DNA of 64,000 nucleotides from Pseudoglutamicibacter cumminsii (GTDB lineage: Bacteria; Actinomycetota; Actinomycetes; Actinomycetales; Micrococcaceae). Below, piece by piece: positions 27,351 through 36,380 of the stretch. The notes beneath the pieces are model-generated. The model saw nothing but the letters and a program-made list of their open reading frames with translations. It was not told where the DNA came from and ran no database searches. The translations under genes and the position numbers were made by a program. The stretch's first letter is position 1. Each line of letters starts with the position of its first letter. The stretch lies in contig NZ_JAFBCO010000001.1 of the NCBI RefSeq assembly GCF_016907775.1, positions 124,001 through 188,000 of the forward strand, in the 5' to 3' direction.

Positions 27351-28535
27351 TTAACTGTGCGCGATGTCGGCGAAGGCTTGCGCTAGGTCGTTGAGTTTCG
27401 TGAGGCCGCGGCCCAGCTCGAGGTCGGTGAGTTCCGATGCGGCGGCGGGGCCCGATGCGGTGGTTGCGGTGGCCGGATTGGTTTCTGTGTAGCCGAAGCT
27501 GGCTTGCAGTGTTATGGAGCGCAGGTGTCGGGGTTCCATCCCGGCTTGGTGCAGCGGCTTCAACAGATCCTCGGCTGTGCGTGAGAGTGGTTGACGCGTT
27601 CCGGGTTGGGGTGTCACTCCATTTGCGCTTGCTGTTACAGCGTTCTCGGGTAGTGGAACCACCAGGTCGGTATGAGCCTCATCATCGTCGGGAAGGGCTT
27701 CGATGGTCTCCAAAAGGTGTTCCGCATCGAAGGCGGTCTCGGGCCACGCCGCCGTCTCGAAACCAACCGCGGCGTTAGCGTCTGACTTCGCGATTGCCTT
27801 CGCAACCGCCTTAGCCACCACATTCCCGCGGCCGCGCGCCGCATCAGGAACCCACACCGCCGGCGCGGCGGGCTGAGACGTCAGGCCTTCCACCGCATCG
27901 GCCATGAGGGATTCCCACCACTGCCGATCCAGCGGCGGCAGAGTCCGGTAGCCCGAGCTGGAACGCCACTTCCCCGCGAACGCTAGCTCGACATCGGGAT
28001 CAATGATCCGTACAACGGGCTGCGCGCCCGGCAACGATGCGACCGCAGGAACCAGCTCCGTGATCCCTTCGCACCACGCTTGCGCGATGTCGATGCGGGC
28101 GCCGCGATCGCTTGCAACGGGTTCGCCGCTCGGCAGAGCCAGCCGGCACATCACTGTCGCGGGGCCCATCACGGTCACCAGGCGCTTCCCGAGCGGGGCG
28201 TCTTGGGCGTCATCCGCTGTGCGCTGGATGAGGTCGTTCAACCCGCGGGCCGCGCGCCGCATCGCAAGCCCCGATTTCGCGCGGGAGCCAGTCAGTCGCC
28301 ACCCGTGAACCGTGAGGTCCACGGGTAAGTCCGCCAGATGCGTGATGGTGCGTTCCCACGCGGTGTCGCCGGGAGATTCCGGCAGCGGGAGAACATGCGG
28401 GCCACCATCGAGGCCGCCAAAGACTTCGTTCAGAACCTGGGTTGCACGCAGCGGGTCAGGCGTGCGGACCAGCGGCGCGCACGCGATGGAACGCTCAGCG
28501 TCCGAGGACAATGAGGATGTGGAAGTCACCTGCAA
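27351..28535 (-). CDS. MetE C-terminal-like (UROD/cobalamin-independent methionine synthase superfamily) protein
   Basis: The product is 394 residues. The fold pattern resembles actinobacterial proteins annotated as vitamin-B12-independent methionine synthase-like (Rv3015c type), which lie near mnmA and a cysteine desulfurase. Supporting segments are GDTAWERTITHLADLPVDLT, KRLVTVMGPATVMCRLALPS and VVRIIDPDVELAFAGKWRSS. It has only one TIM-barrel-sized domain, not the doubled barrel of MetE, and I do not see the complete His/Cys/Cys zinc set. Methionine synthesis by this protein is therefore doubtful. It lies downstream of chorismate mutase in the same direction. Confidence 0.65.
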   Translation of the reverse strand: MQVTSTSSLSSDAERSIACAPLVRTPDPLRATQVLNEVFGGLDGGPHVLPLPESPGDTAWERTITHLADLPVDLTVHGWRLTGSRAKSGLAMRRAARGLNDLIQRTADDAQDAPLGKRLVTVMGPATVMCRLALPSGEPVASDRGARIDIAQAWCEGITELVPAVASLPGAQPVVRIIDPDVELAFAGKWRSSSGYRTLPPLDRQWWESLMADAVEGLTSQPAAPAVWVPDAARGRGNVVAKAVAKAIAKSDANAAVGFETAAWPETAFDAEHLLETIEALPDDDEAHTDLVVPLPENAVTASANGVTPQPGTRQPLSRTAEDLLKPLHQAGMEPRHLRSITLQASFGYTETNPATATTASGPAAASELTDLELGRGLTKLNDLAQAFADIAHS

Positions 28536-28556
28536 GGCCAGCCTGACAAAACTAGT

Positions 28557-28922
28557 TCAGTTGCGTTGTTCGGAGATCGCTTCGTGGTGGCGAATGACCT
28601 CGGCGATAATGAAGTTCAAGAACTTCTCGGCGAACTGCGGGTCCAGCTGCGCATCTTGGGCCAAGGACTGCAGGCGGGCGATCTGCGCGGTTTCACGGCC
28701 CGGGTCACTCGGCGGCAGCTGGTGTTCGGCTTTGAGATGACCCACCCGCTGGGTGCATTTGAACCGTTCGGCCAGCAGATACACGAGTGTGGCGTCGATG
28801 TTGTCGATGCTGCCGCGGATCCGTAACAGCTCCTGCATCACGGCAGGGTCCACACTGTCAGGCAGTGAGGATGCTGACGGGTCCCACTCGTTGGTCACGA
28901 TGTCTGGCTGCTGTTCGCTCAT
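28557..28922 (-). CDS. Chorismate mutase (AroQ type)
   Basis: The product is 121 residues. The helical AroQ core is seen from about residue 30: LLRIRGSIDNIDATLVYLLA, then ERFKCTQRVGHLKAEHQLPP, RETAQIARLQSLAQ and FAEKFLNFIIAEVIRHHEAI. These carry the Arg/Lys/Glu residues that bind chorismate. It converts chorismate to prephenate for Phe/Tyr synthesis. Its position between mnmA and the MetE-like gene is shared by other Micrococcales. It starts 9 bp after mnmA ends, so the two are co-transcribed. Confidence 0.9.
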   Translation of the reverse strand: MSEQQPDIVTNEWDPSASSLPDSVDPAVMQELLRIRGSIDNIDATLVYLLAERFKCTQRVGHLKAEHQLPPSDPGRETAQIARLQSLAQDAQLDPQFAEKFLNFIIAEVIRHHEAISEQRN

Positions 28923-28931
28923 ATCCTCACC

Positions 28932-30071
28932 TTACGCAGGGAGGGACTCCGGATTCCATGTAGATGAATGAGCTGACGCAATTGTTGCTTGCCCGATAAC
29001 GCGGTCACCCGTGTAGAGCACCATCGACTGGCCGGGCGCAACACCGTTAAGGGTCTCGTCCAGTTCGGCTTCTACGCGGCGGCCGTGTTCTTCGTCGTCA
29101 ACCCAGCGGGCTCGGCCCGCGATCGGGGTTCCGTGCGCGCGAACCTGAACTGTGACGTCCATCCACGAACCATCCGAGGCTTTGGCAGGCTCCGCGCCTG
29201 CAAAGGAGACCCGGATGCCGCTCAGCCGATCCACGGCGAGCGCTTCTTTAGGCCCGACCACGACTTCGTTGGTTTTCGGCCGGATCGACAACACGAAGCG
29301 TGGTTTGCCGTCGGGCGCCGGATGGCCGATCGCAAGCCCGCGGCGCTGTCCCACGGTGAACGCCTGCGCGCCTTCGTGTTCGCCTACCTGGGCGCCTTCT
29401 TGGTCGATGATTTTGCCTGGTTGCATCTCGATTTGTTCCGCGAGCCAGCCGCGGGTGTCACCGTCTGGGATGAAGCAGATGTCGTGGGAATCAGGCTTCT
29501 CAGCCACACCAAGTCCGCGGCGTTCAGCTTCAGCGCGAACCTCCGCTTTAGTAGGCGCGTGCGCGAGCGGGAACCAGCAGTGCGCTAGCTGATCCTCACG
29601 CAGAACCCCGAGCACATAGGACTGGTCCTTGGCCATGTCGGCGGCGCGGTGCAGGGTTGGGCGGCCGTCCTCGTCCTGATCAACGCGGGCGTAGTGACCC
29701 GTCACTACCGCATCGAAACCCAGCGCGATTGCCTTATCCAGCAGCGCTTCAAACTTGATCTTTTCGTTGCACCGCAGGCACGGGTTCGGCGTGCGGCCCG
29801 CGGCGTATTCGTCGATGAAGTCATCCACCACATCGGCCTTGAACCGCTCCGAGAAGTCCCACACATAGAACGGGATACCCAGGGTTTCGCACGCACGGAA
29901 CGCATCGTTCGAGTCCTCAATAGTGCAGCAGCCACGGGAGCCGGTGCGCAGGGTTCCAGGCATGCGGGACAGCGCTAGGTGTACACCAACGACGTCGTGG
30001 CCGGCTTCAACTGCGCGCGCGGCGGCAACGGCGGAATCAACTCCCCCGGACATCGCGGCCAGAACCTTCAT
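28932..30071 (-). CDS. mnmA: tRNA 2-thiouridylase MnmA
   Basis: The product is 379 residues, the enzyme that puts sulfur on U34 of Lys, Glu and Gln tRNAs. The N-terminal PP-loop motif is [15 protein letters not shown]. The two catalytic cysteines are in [20 protein letters not shown] and [20 protein letters not shown]. The central and C-terminal beta domains follow ([25 protein letters not shown]). The sulfur donor is probably the cysteine desulfurase encoded 60 bp upstream in the same direction. Confidence 0.96.
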   Translation of the reverse strand: MKVLAAMSGGVDSAVAAARAVEAGHDVVGVHLALSRMPGTLRTGSRGCCTIEDSNDAFRACETLGIPFYVWDFSERFKADVVDDFIDEYAAGRTPNPCLRCNEKIKFEALLDKAIALGFDAVVTGHYARVDQDEDGRPTLHRAADMAKDQSYVLGVLREDQLAHCWFPLAHAPTKAEVRAEAERRGLGVAEKPDSHDICFIPDGDTRGWLAEQIEMQPGKIIDQEGAQVGEHEGAQAFTVGQRRGLAIGHPAPDGKPRFVLSIRPKTNEVVVGPKEALAVDRLSGIRVSFAGAEPAKASDGSWMDVTVQVRAHGTPIAGRARWVDDEEHGRRVEAELDETLNGVAPGQSMVLYTGDRVIGQATIASAHSSTWNPESLPA

Positions 30072-30130
30072 GGGATCCCCCTCAAAACCTGTGGTGGTTG
30101 CTGTGCATGCTAGAGCAGTTTTCTATTGTT

Positions 30131-31315
30131 TCATGCGCCGCCGGCGGCCCTGGCTTGGTCGATGACCCCGGGAAGCGCGTCGATGAGCGCTTGCACCGCT
30201 TCGGGTGTTGTCAGCGGCCCCATGCTGAAGCGTTGAACGTCGGTCGCGTCTTGTTTGCTGCGGCCCATCGCGAGCAAAACGTGCGAGGGCTGCGCCATTC
30301 CGGCGGTGCATGCGGAGCCGGTCGAGGTAGCGAACCCGAGGCTGTCCAGAAGGAACAGCGCTGAGTCACCCTGTGCCCCCGGCACGCTCAAGTGCACGAT
30401 GCTCGGTAACTGTTGCGCTGGATCGTTGCTTCCGGAGACGGTTGCGTTGGGGATGGTTGCGTTGATCGCGTCAACGAGCTGTTCACGTAGCTGACTGAGG
30501 CGCTCGCTTTCCGCTGCCAGCTCGTCTTGCGCGGCCTGGGCGGCCGCTGCGAAAGCTGCCGCTGAGGCGACGTCTGCGGTTCCGGAACGCATCCCACGTT
30601 CCTGCCCTCCGCCGTGGATGTGCGGGGTGAGCTGAGCCGCGCGGCGCACGATGAGCGCCCCGATCCCGACCGGCCCGCCGAGTTTGTGCGCGGTGATCGC
30701 GGCGGTGGTGATCGCGGGGTTGTTCAGTTGCGTAGGGATGTGGCCGAACGCCTGAACCGCGTCAGTGTGGAACGGAATCCCGTACCCCGCCGCGGCCGCC
30801 GCGGCTTCGTCGATCGGCTGGATCGCACCGACCTCATTATTAGCCCACATCAGCGTCGCCAACGCCGTGCGTTCCGGAGCTTCAGCGAGAGCTGCACGCC
30901 ACGCATCGATATCAACCACAGCATCGTGCGCGACCGGAACCAGAACAGGCTCCGCCGCGTGATGTTGGGCAAGGTATTCGATCACATCGAGCACCGCGGG
31001 GTGCTCGATGCCCGTGTAAATGATGCGAGGACGCGCCTGCTCTCCAGCGTTACGTTGAGCGTAGAGGCCCTTGAGCGCGAGGTTGTCGGCCTCGGTGCCG
31101 CCGGATGTGAAGATGATCTCGGCAGGGTCCACGCCTGCCGCGCGAGCCAGGTCGATGCGCGCGGCATCGTGTATGCGGCGAGCCGCACGGCCAGCGGTAT
31201 GGAGCGAACCCGCATTCCCCACAACACCCATGTGTTCGATGAGCGCGGCGCGCGCCGGCTCAGACAACGGGGTGGTTGCGGCATGGTCAAAGTAATGGGC
31301 AGGCTGATTCCTCAC
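30131..31315 (-). CDS. Cysteine desulfurase (NifS/IscS family)
   Basis: The product is 394 residues, a PLP enzyme that takes sulfur from cysteine. The N-terminus YFDHAATTPLSEPARAALIE is typical. The PLP lysine is in ITAHKLGGPVGIGAL, and the mobile-loop catalytic cysteine is in STGSACTAGMAQPSHVLLAM. Other family motifs are IIFTSGGTEADNLALKG and MWANNEVGAIQPI. The genomic order with mnmA suggests that it feeds tRNA thiolation; a wider iron-sulfur role cannot be excluded. It is divergent from the J-domain gene (80-bp gap). Confidence 0.94.
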   Translation of the reverse strand: MRNQPAHYFDHAATTPLSEPARAALIEHMGVVGNAGSLHTAGRAARRIHDAARIDLARAAGVDPAEIIFTSGGTEADNLALKGLYAQRNAGEQARPRIIYTGIEHPAVLDVIEYLAQHHAAEPVLVPVAHDAVVDIDAWRAALAEAPERTALATLMWANNEVGAIQPIDEAAAAAAGYGIPFHTDAVQAFGHIPTQLNNPAITTAAITAHKLGGPVGIGALIVRRAAQLTPHIHGGGQERGMRSGTADVASAAAFAAAAQAAQDELAAESERLSQLREQLVDAINATIPNATVSGSNDPAQQLPSIVHLSVPGAQGDSALFLLDSLGFATSTGSACTAGMAQPSHVLLAMGRSKQDATDVQRFSMGPLTTPEAVQALIDALPGVIDQARAAGGA

Positions 31316-31395
31316 CCTTCAAGCGTAGTCGGCACCGCGTAAAAGCGAAGGCCGCGCCGCGTACTCGATGCGGCGGATAAGGCAGAATACTGTGT

Positions 31396-32403
31396 ATGTC
31401 CGCCAGCCGCCGCCAAGCTTTCGAAACCCTCGGCCTGCCCCACAACGCCGACGCCCAAGCGATCCGCAAAGCTTTCCGCTCGCTGTCTCGCACCCACCAC
31501 CCCGACCTCGGCGGCGACCCCGCAACCTACCAAGCGATCACAACCGCCTACACGATCCTGACCGACCCAGCCGCGGCAACACAGGCCGACGCCGCAGCTG
31601 CACGCGCCGCAACCGCACAGCCACCAGCGCAGTCGCAGCCGCACTCGTCAGCGCAACGGCCAATGCAACGACCAACGCAACCGAGCCAGCGGAACCCGCG
31701 TACCGCATCGGGCCGCTACCACACGGGCACCACCGCATCGGGCGCCAACACCGGCACCCGCTACACGCCGTCCGGGCCAGCCTCCCAAGACGTGACCTAC
31801 GACGGCACCCATGCTTCGCTGAGCGAACGCGACGCCCACACGCTCGTGCGCGGATCGATCCGCCGCCGCGGCCTGCTCGACCGTAGCGTCTACCGCGAAG
31901 CTCGCACCGCGGCCGTCGCGGACCTGTTTGAACGCATCCACGAACACGTTCCCGCCGCACGCATGGTGCTCGGCGTGCGCATCGACGGCACAGATATTGA
32001 AACCGTGATTTTCGCGGGCCAGCGACTGCTCGCGGTGGATGTCGAGGTGTCCGTGGACTCCGAACACACGTGGGACGGAACCAAACTACGCGCCAACGGA
32101 AAAACGCTGGCGTACAACCCAAACAACGATGCGGTACATGCGTTGGAACGCAAGATCGGCGGCACGCGAGCTGAAGCGTTGCATGTGTTGTTCGCGCCGG
32201 GGCGTTCGGCTCAGCATCCGGTCGTGAAGCGGGTCGGCGGGGCCGCGGGTCTGACCGGCCCGTCGCCGATCGCCCGGGCCGCTGGCGAGGGGATCGCCTA
32301 CCTTGCAGGCGGCCCGAACCCAAGCAGCATCAACCTCTCTGTATATGGAGAGCTCGTCCAACTCGCTGGACGCGACACACGTAAAAAGAACGGCGTTTCG
32401 TAA
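31396..32403 (+). CDS. J-domain protein
   Basis: The product is 335 residues. The N-terminal J domain (residues 5-65) includes RQAFETLGLPHNADAQAIRK and the HPD signature in RTHHPDLGGDPATYQAITTA, so it should stimulate a DnaK/Hsp70 ATPase. A Gln/Pro/Ser-rich linker (70-115) leads to a C-terminal alpha/beta region of about 200 residues (VRGSIRRRGLLDRSVYREAR, GVRIDGTDIETVIFAGQRLL) with no zinc-finger or DnaJ substrate domain. The C-terminal region is probably nuclease- or NERD-like in shape, but I cannot assign it. It heads an operon with trmL and an RskA-like gene. Confidence 0.85.
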   Translation: MSASRRQAFETLGLPHNADAQAIRKAFRSLSRTHHPDLGGDPATYQAITTAYTILTDPAAATQADAAAARAATAQPPAQSQPHSSAQRPMQRPTQPSQRNPRTASGRYHTGTTASGANTGTRYTPSGPASQDVTYDGTHASLSERDAHTLVRGSIRRRGLLDRSVYREARTAAVADLFERIHEHVPAARMVLGVRIDGTDIETVIFAGQRLLAVDVEVSVDSEHTWDGTKLRANGKTLAYNPNNDAVHALERKIGGTRAEALHVLFAPGRSAQHPVVKRVGGAAGLTGPSPIARAAGEGIAYLAGGPNPSSINLSVYGELVQLAGRDTRKKNGVS

Positions 32404-32433
32404 TCAAACCGTTACATTCGCTAAACTGGCGGC

Positions 32434-32967
32434 GTGCTACGCATCGTCTTCAACACGCCTGAAATCCCCGGCAACACCGGTAACGCGATCCGCCTCGCGG
32501 CCATCACCGGTGCCGAACTCCACCTCGTGGAGCCCCTGGGTTTCGATTTTGAAGACGCCAAGCTGCGCCGTGCCGGGCTCGACTATCACGACCTCGCCGT
32601 CGTGACCGTCCACCCGGACCTCGATACGGCACTCGAAAAACTCGGTCCAGGCCGCGTCTTCGCCTTCACGACCGACGGACAGACCCGTTACGACACCGTG
32701 GAGTACCGCGAGGGCGACATTCTCCTCTTCGGCAAAGAGTCATCGGGCCTCACCGAAGAAGAAAAGAACCATCCGCGCATCACCAGCCACGTGACCATCC
32801 CGATGCAGCCGGCCCGAAGGTCTTTGAACCTCGCGAACTCCGCTTCCATCGCGGTCTATGAAGCGTGGAGGCAACACGGATTCCCGGGCGCTCGGCCGCT
32901 CGGGGCGCACACGCCGGTTGCAGCGCCCGACGCAGCATCATCTGAACTCGCCCCAGAAAACGGCTAA
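32434..32967 (+). CDS. trmL: tRNA (cytidine/uridine-34-2'-O)-methyltransferase
   Basis: The product is 177 residues starting at GTG 32434. It is a minimal SPOUT methyltransferase: the N-terminus RIVFNTPEIPGNTGNAIRLA and the C-terminal knot motifs LLFGKESSGLTEEEK, VTIPMQPARRSLNLANSASI and AVYEAWRQ match TrmL. It methylates the ribose of position 34 in Leu tRNAs. The final 20 residues extend past the usual end and are low complexity. It lies 30 bp after the J-domain gene and 14 bp before the RskA-like gene. Confidence 0.94.
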   Translation: MLRIVFNTPEIPGNTGNAIRLAAITGAELHLVEPLGFDFEDAKLRRAGLDYHDLAVVTVHPDLDTALEKLGPGRVFAFTTDGQTRYDTVEYREGDILLFGKESSGLTEEEKNHPRITSHVTIPMQPARRSLNLANSASIAVYEAWRQHGFPGARPLGAHTPVAAPDAASSELAPENG

Positions 32968-32981
32968 GGAAAGGCTCAACC

Positions 32982-33530
32982 ATGAACGAACACAATGAAG
33001 CCGACCTTGACCTCCTCGGGGACTTCGATGAGGAAGAATCGGCACGTAACCGCCGTGAGGCGCCATCCGCGGGCAAGATCGCGATCTTCAGCGTCATCAC
33101 CGTGGTCGTGCTCGCCGTAATCGGGTTCTTCGCGGTCAAAGCAATGTGGCCCTCGCCTGCGAACATGGCCGCTGAGGTAGCGAAAGAAGTCCGCGACGCG
33201 TCCGACGCCGTAACGCACACAGCCAAAACCAAAGACGGCGAAATCGAGCTGGTCACGAGCGCCGAGCTGAACTCGTTCGCCGTCAAGATCAAGGGTGTCC
33301 CGAACGCGCCCGAAGACAACGAATACCAGCTTTATCTGAGCGACACTGAAAACGGTCTGCGTCCATCGACCCTGCTTGGCGCCAAGCCGAACGACACCTG
33401 GTTCGGTGTCCGCGACGAACTCAACACGACCCGCGAAATCCACGTCACCGTCGTCGCTCAAGGCGGCCAGCAACGCCCACCAGCGCAAGACGTCGTGTCC
33501 ATCGAAATCCCGCAAGACAGCGGGAAGTAA
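32982..33530 (+). CDS. Single-pass membrane protein with RskA C-terminal-like domain
   Basis: The product is 182 residues. An acidic N-terminus is followed by one membrane helix (KIAIFSVITVVVLAVIGFFA) and an extracytoplasmic beta-rich part. That part contains LVTSAELNSFAVKIKGVPNA and EDNEYQLYLSDTENGLRPST, which resembles the extracellular domain of RskA-type anti-sigma factors (xYQLWL.....G). No zinc anti-sigma domain and no sigma factor gene are nearby, so regulation of a sigma factor is not claimed. It ends 9 bp before the convergent PIG-L gene. Confidence 0.65.
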   Translation: MNEHNEADLDLLGDFDEEESARNRREAPSAGKIAIFSVITVVVLAVIGFFAVKAMWPSPANMAAEVAKEVRDASDAVTHTAKTKDGEIELVTSAELNSFAVKIKGVPNAPEDNEYQLYLSDTENGLRPSTLLGAKPNDTWFGVRDELNTTREIHVTVVAQGGQQRPPAQDVVSIEIPQDSGK

Positions 33531-33539
33531 CCGCGCGGG

Positions 33540-34352
33540 CTAGAAGCCCGCGATCGTCTCAGCGGAGTTCACGCATACCGCGTGGAACGTCTCCGCTGCC
33601 TGCCAGTCCGCCGCGTTCACTTGCTCCGCCATGTGCGCGGCCTGCTGCCGCACGAACTGCTGCATCTTCTCAACATCAGGATGTTGCGATGCGTGCTTGA
33701 GCAACGCCTCGATCTTGGTATCGACGGTCGAGCTGATATCGACCGCCATGTTCGTCAGATGCTCCGGCTGCGCGAAGTACCACAAGTGGCGCAACTTATG
33801 CGGTTCAAGCCCCGCTTCAAGAAGCTCCGGATACGCATACGGATTTTCAAGCGACGGATACACCGCATGCGTGACAGCCTGCCCCACCGCAAGGTGATCC
33901 GGGTGCGACTTCTGGAAGCTCGTGTAATCCCGCTCAGGGTGATGCGTCAGGACCAGATCAGGGCGCACTCGGCGGCCCACCTCAACAACCTTCTTCAACA
34001 GGTCAGCGCTCACATGCAGGTCGCCATCCGGGTAATCCCAGAACTCAACCGAAGCGATCCCCACAACCTCAGCGGCCTGGCGCTGCTCATCACGACGCCG
34101 CAACACGACGTCGTCACCGCGCGCCTCATCACTGAAACCGCCAGCGCCACCGCCGGTCACCACCGTCAAATGGATCTCGATGCCGCCAGCGGCCCACCGA
34201 GCCAGCGTGCCAGCGGAACCGAAGTCCACATCGTCGGGGTGTGCAGTCAGCACCAAAACCTTCGAAACATCCGCAGGAGCGCCAGTACGCGGATCCAATG
34301 CGCCCGTACCCTCAACCCCGGCGAAGCGGTTCAACGACGCTGACACGTTCAC
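33540..34352 (-). CDS. PIG-L family N-acetylglucosaminyl deacetylase
   Basis: The product is 270 residues. The zinc-binding motif AHPDDVDFGSAG near residue 35, the later HPERDYTSFQKSHPDHLAVG and AVYPSLENPYAYPELLEAGL identify a PIG-L/LmbE deacetylase. Family members remove acetyl from GlcNAc-containing small molecules, such as mycothiol or bacillithiol precursors, so mycothiol metabolism is one possibility. The start is GTG. It is the last gene of an etfB-etfA-PIG-L operon with a 10-bp gap to etfA. Confidence 0.9.
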   Translation of the reverse strand: MNVSASLNRFAGVEGTGALDPRTGAPADVSKVLVLTAHPDDVDFGSAGTLARWAAGGIEIHLTVVTGGGAGGFSDEARGDDVVLRRRDEQRQAAEVVGIASVEFWDYPDGDLHVSADLLKKVVEVGRRVRPDLVLTHHPERDYTSFQKSHPDHLAVGQAVTHAVYPSLENPYAYPELLEAGLEPHKLRHLWYFAQPEHLTNMAVDISSTVDTKIEALLKHASQHPDVEKMQQFVRQQAAHMAEQVNAADWQAAETFHAVCVNSAETIAGF

Positions 34353-34362
34353 AACTCCCCCA

Positions 34363-35334
34363 CTAGCCCTGCTGCTTTCGCGCGCGAATCGCCTCAGCTG
34401 CCTGAGGCAAAACCGTATTCAAGTCGCCAACAATGCCGAAATCGGCGATATCGAAAATCGGTGCATCCATATCGTTGTTCACGACAACGATGGTGCCCGA
34501 CTGGCGCATACCAGCGACGTGGTGCACCGCACCCGAAATACCCGCCGCGATATAAAGCTCCGGCCGCACCGTAGCGCCCGTCTGCCCCACCTGTGTGTTG
34601 TGAGGAACCCAGCCTTCATCGGTCGCATCGCGAGTTGAACCAACCGCGCCACCCAAAGCGTCAGCCAGCTGCTCAACCGGACCGAAATCGCCATCGGTAC
34701 CGCGGCCACCAGCAACAACGACGCGAGCCGAAGACACATCAGGACGGCCGCCGTAAACAATCGGCGTACGAGAAAGAACCTGCGCACCCCCACGGCCGCC
34801 CGTGCTCACCGAAACCACCTCAGGGCTTTCCACCGGCGCAGGGGTCTGCGCAGGAATCCCCGGAACAAGCGTCAAGAAAGTCATCGCGGTCGTCGGGCGT
34901 ACCTCGGAGCTCCACTCGCCGGAAAGAACATTCTTACGCACCGCGAGACCCGTAGCGTTCGCGAGCTCACCCTTAGTAGCCAAAGCAATCGAGGAAACCT
35001 GCGTGATCAGCGCCGACTCCGTCAATGCAGCCGCCCGCGCCATAACCTCGGTCTCAATCGGCTCAATACCGCTCAGAACCGCAACGGCCTCACTCGCGCG
35101 CACAGCACCCACCAAAAGATCAGCCTGCCCCACCGCAAGCGAACCCGACGGATCCTGCTCAGCCGCATACACACGCTGCACACCAGCCGCACCCAACGCG
35201 GCCACCGCATCAGGCGAAACAGCTGCACCCACAGCAACCGCCACCGGCCCCACACCAGCCGCAACAGCAACAACATCCTTCTGCGAAGGCGAAAGCTCTG
35301 CCCCAACAGAATCCAGATACACAAGAACAGTCAC
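34363..35334 (-). CDS. etfA: Electron transfer flavoprotein alpha subunit
   Basis: The product is 323 residues from GTG 35334 (TVLVYLDSVGAELSPSQ); the open frame extends further upstream without support. The FAD-binding C-terminal domain has the typical segments ARVVVAGGRGTDGDFGPVEQ, GWVPHNTQVGQTGATVRPEL and YIAAGISGAVHHVAGMRQSG, ending with FGIVGDLNTVLPQAAEAIRA. With EtfB it passes electrons from acyl-CoA or other dehydrogenases to the quinone pool. Codon use is normal. It is 90 bp downstream of etfB. Confidence 0.96.
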   Translation of the reverse strand: MTVLVYLDSVGAELSPSQKDVVAVAAGVGPVAVAVGAAVSPDAVAALGAAGVQRVYAAEQDPSGSLAVGQADLLVGAVRASEAVAVLSGIEPIETEVMARAAALTESALITQVSSIALATKGELANATGLAVRKNVLSGEWSSEVRPTTAMTFLTLVPGIPAQTPAPVESPEVVSVSTGGRGGAQVLSRTPIVYGGRPDVSSARVVVAGGRGTDGDFGPVEQLADALGGAVGSTRDATDEGWVPHNTQVGQTGATVRPELYIAAGISGAVHHVAGMRQSGTIVVVNNDMDAPIFDIADFGIVGDLNTVLPQAAEAIRARKQQG

Positions 35335-35424
35335 AAGAAACTCCAGAAACGTCCGAAATCCGATACCGACCTGGCCCTCACGTGCCGCCCAACGCATACC
35401 TCCAGCGTGAGCGGCGCACCAGGG

Positions 35425-36231
35425 TTAGAGCAGATTATTCTCAGCCAAATACTCGGCCAACGCCTCGCCAGCCGCACCATCATCAACAATCACACGGCCA
35501 GGCTTCCGCGCAGGAACCGGCTCAGCCGAAGTCACAACAGCCGAAGCCGCAGACGACCCCACCCAATCAGCCGACAAACCAAGATCCCCAAGCGTCACCG
35601 TGTCCGTCTTCTTCTTACGCGCCGCAAGCATCGACTTGAAGTTCGGGTAACGAGGCTCATTCGCTTGGTCCGTCACCGAAACCACAACAGGCCAGCCGCT
35701 AGCAACCTCAAGCGTCTCGCCGATGCCTTCGCGGCGGCCCCGCAAACGGCCCGCTTCCAGGTCAAGCGAGTCCAACATCGTCAGCTGAGGCCAACCAAGA
35801 CGAGCAGCAACCAACGACGGCATGACACCCATCTCGGCGTCCGTCGACTCCATGCCGAACACCACAACATCAGGAGCCTCGGCGCGGATAGCGGCCTCCA
35901 AAACACGCGACGTCGAAAGCGCATCAGAGCCAGCCAACTGGTCATCCGAAACATGCACCGCGCGCGTAGCGCCCATCTGCAAAGCCTTCTTCAACGCAGC
36001 CTTAGCGCCCTCCGGGCCCATCGTCACCACCGTCACAGGGCACACCTTGTCCCCGCCAGCAGCCTCAGACAACGCAACAGCCGCCTCAATGGCGTTCTCA
36101 TCCAGCTCAGACAAGATCGATTCCTCACGCACCAAACGGTTCTCCGAATCGAACTGCCGCTCAAACTGAGCATCAGGAACGTACTTCACCAAGACCATCA
36201 CATTCTGTGGGCTCGTCTCGGCTGTACTCAT
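35425..36231 (-). CDS. etfB: Electron transfer flavoprotein beta subunit
   Basis: The product is 268 residues from ATG 36231, with a GGGAGTG ribosome site. The N-terminal VMVLVKYVPDAQFERQFD, the AMP-binding region VVTMGPEGAKAALKKALQMG and the signature VTDQANEPRYPNFKSMLAAR are those of EtfB. It pairs with the etfA product to hold FAD and AMP. Two identical 13-mers and a terminator of the upstream gene lie just before it. Confidence 0.96.
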   Translation of the reverse strand: MSTAETSPQNVMVLVKYVPDAQFERQFDSENRLVREESILSELDENAIEAAVALSEAAGGDKVCPVTVVTMGPEGAKAALKKALQMGATRAVHVSDDQLAGSDALSTSRVLEAAIRAEAPDVVVFGMESTDAEMGVMPSLVAARLGWPQLTMLDSLDLEAGRLRGRREGIGETLEVASGWPVVVSVTDQANEPRYPNFKSMLAARKKKTDTVTLGDLGLSADWVGSSAASAVVTSAEPVPARKPGRVIVDDGAAGEALAEYLAENNLL

Positions 36232-36248
36232 GTTTTCACTCCCGGTCG

Positions 36249-36281
36249 CAATGAACACAAACTGCTCTCAATGAACACAAA
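36249..36281. repeat. 13-bp direct repeat upstream of etfB
   Basis: The sequence CAATGAACACAAA occurs at 36249-36261 and again at 36269-36281, exactly 20 bp apart, between the htrA terminator and the etfB start. Spacing of two helical turns suggests a binding site for a regulator of the etf operon; no family is assigned. Confidence 0.5.
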
Positions 36282-36282
36282 A

Positions 36283-36328
36283 CGGTGGCTTATACGACGC
36301 CGTTCTTAGACCATCGTATAAGCCACCG
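36283..36328 (-). terminator. Rho-independent terminator of the HtrA-like gene
   Basis: A perfect 15-bp stem (36283-36297 with 36314-36328) and 16-nt loop are followed immediately by TTTTG on the minus strand. It stops transcription from the protease gene before etfB. Confidence 0.9.
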
Positions 36329-36380
36329 CTAGCTTGAGGGCCTTAAACGCCCCCGATTATGCTTTCGGCTGTTCCCGCCG

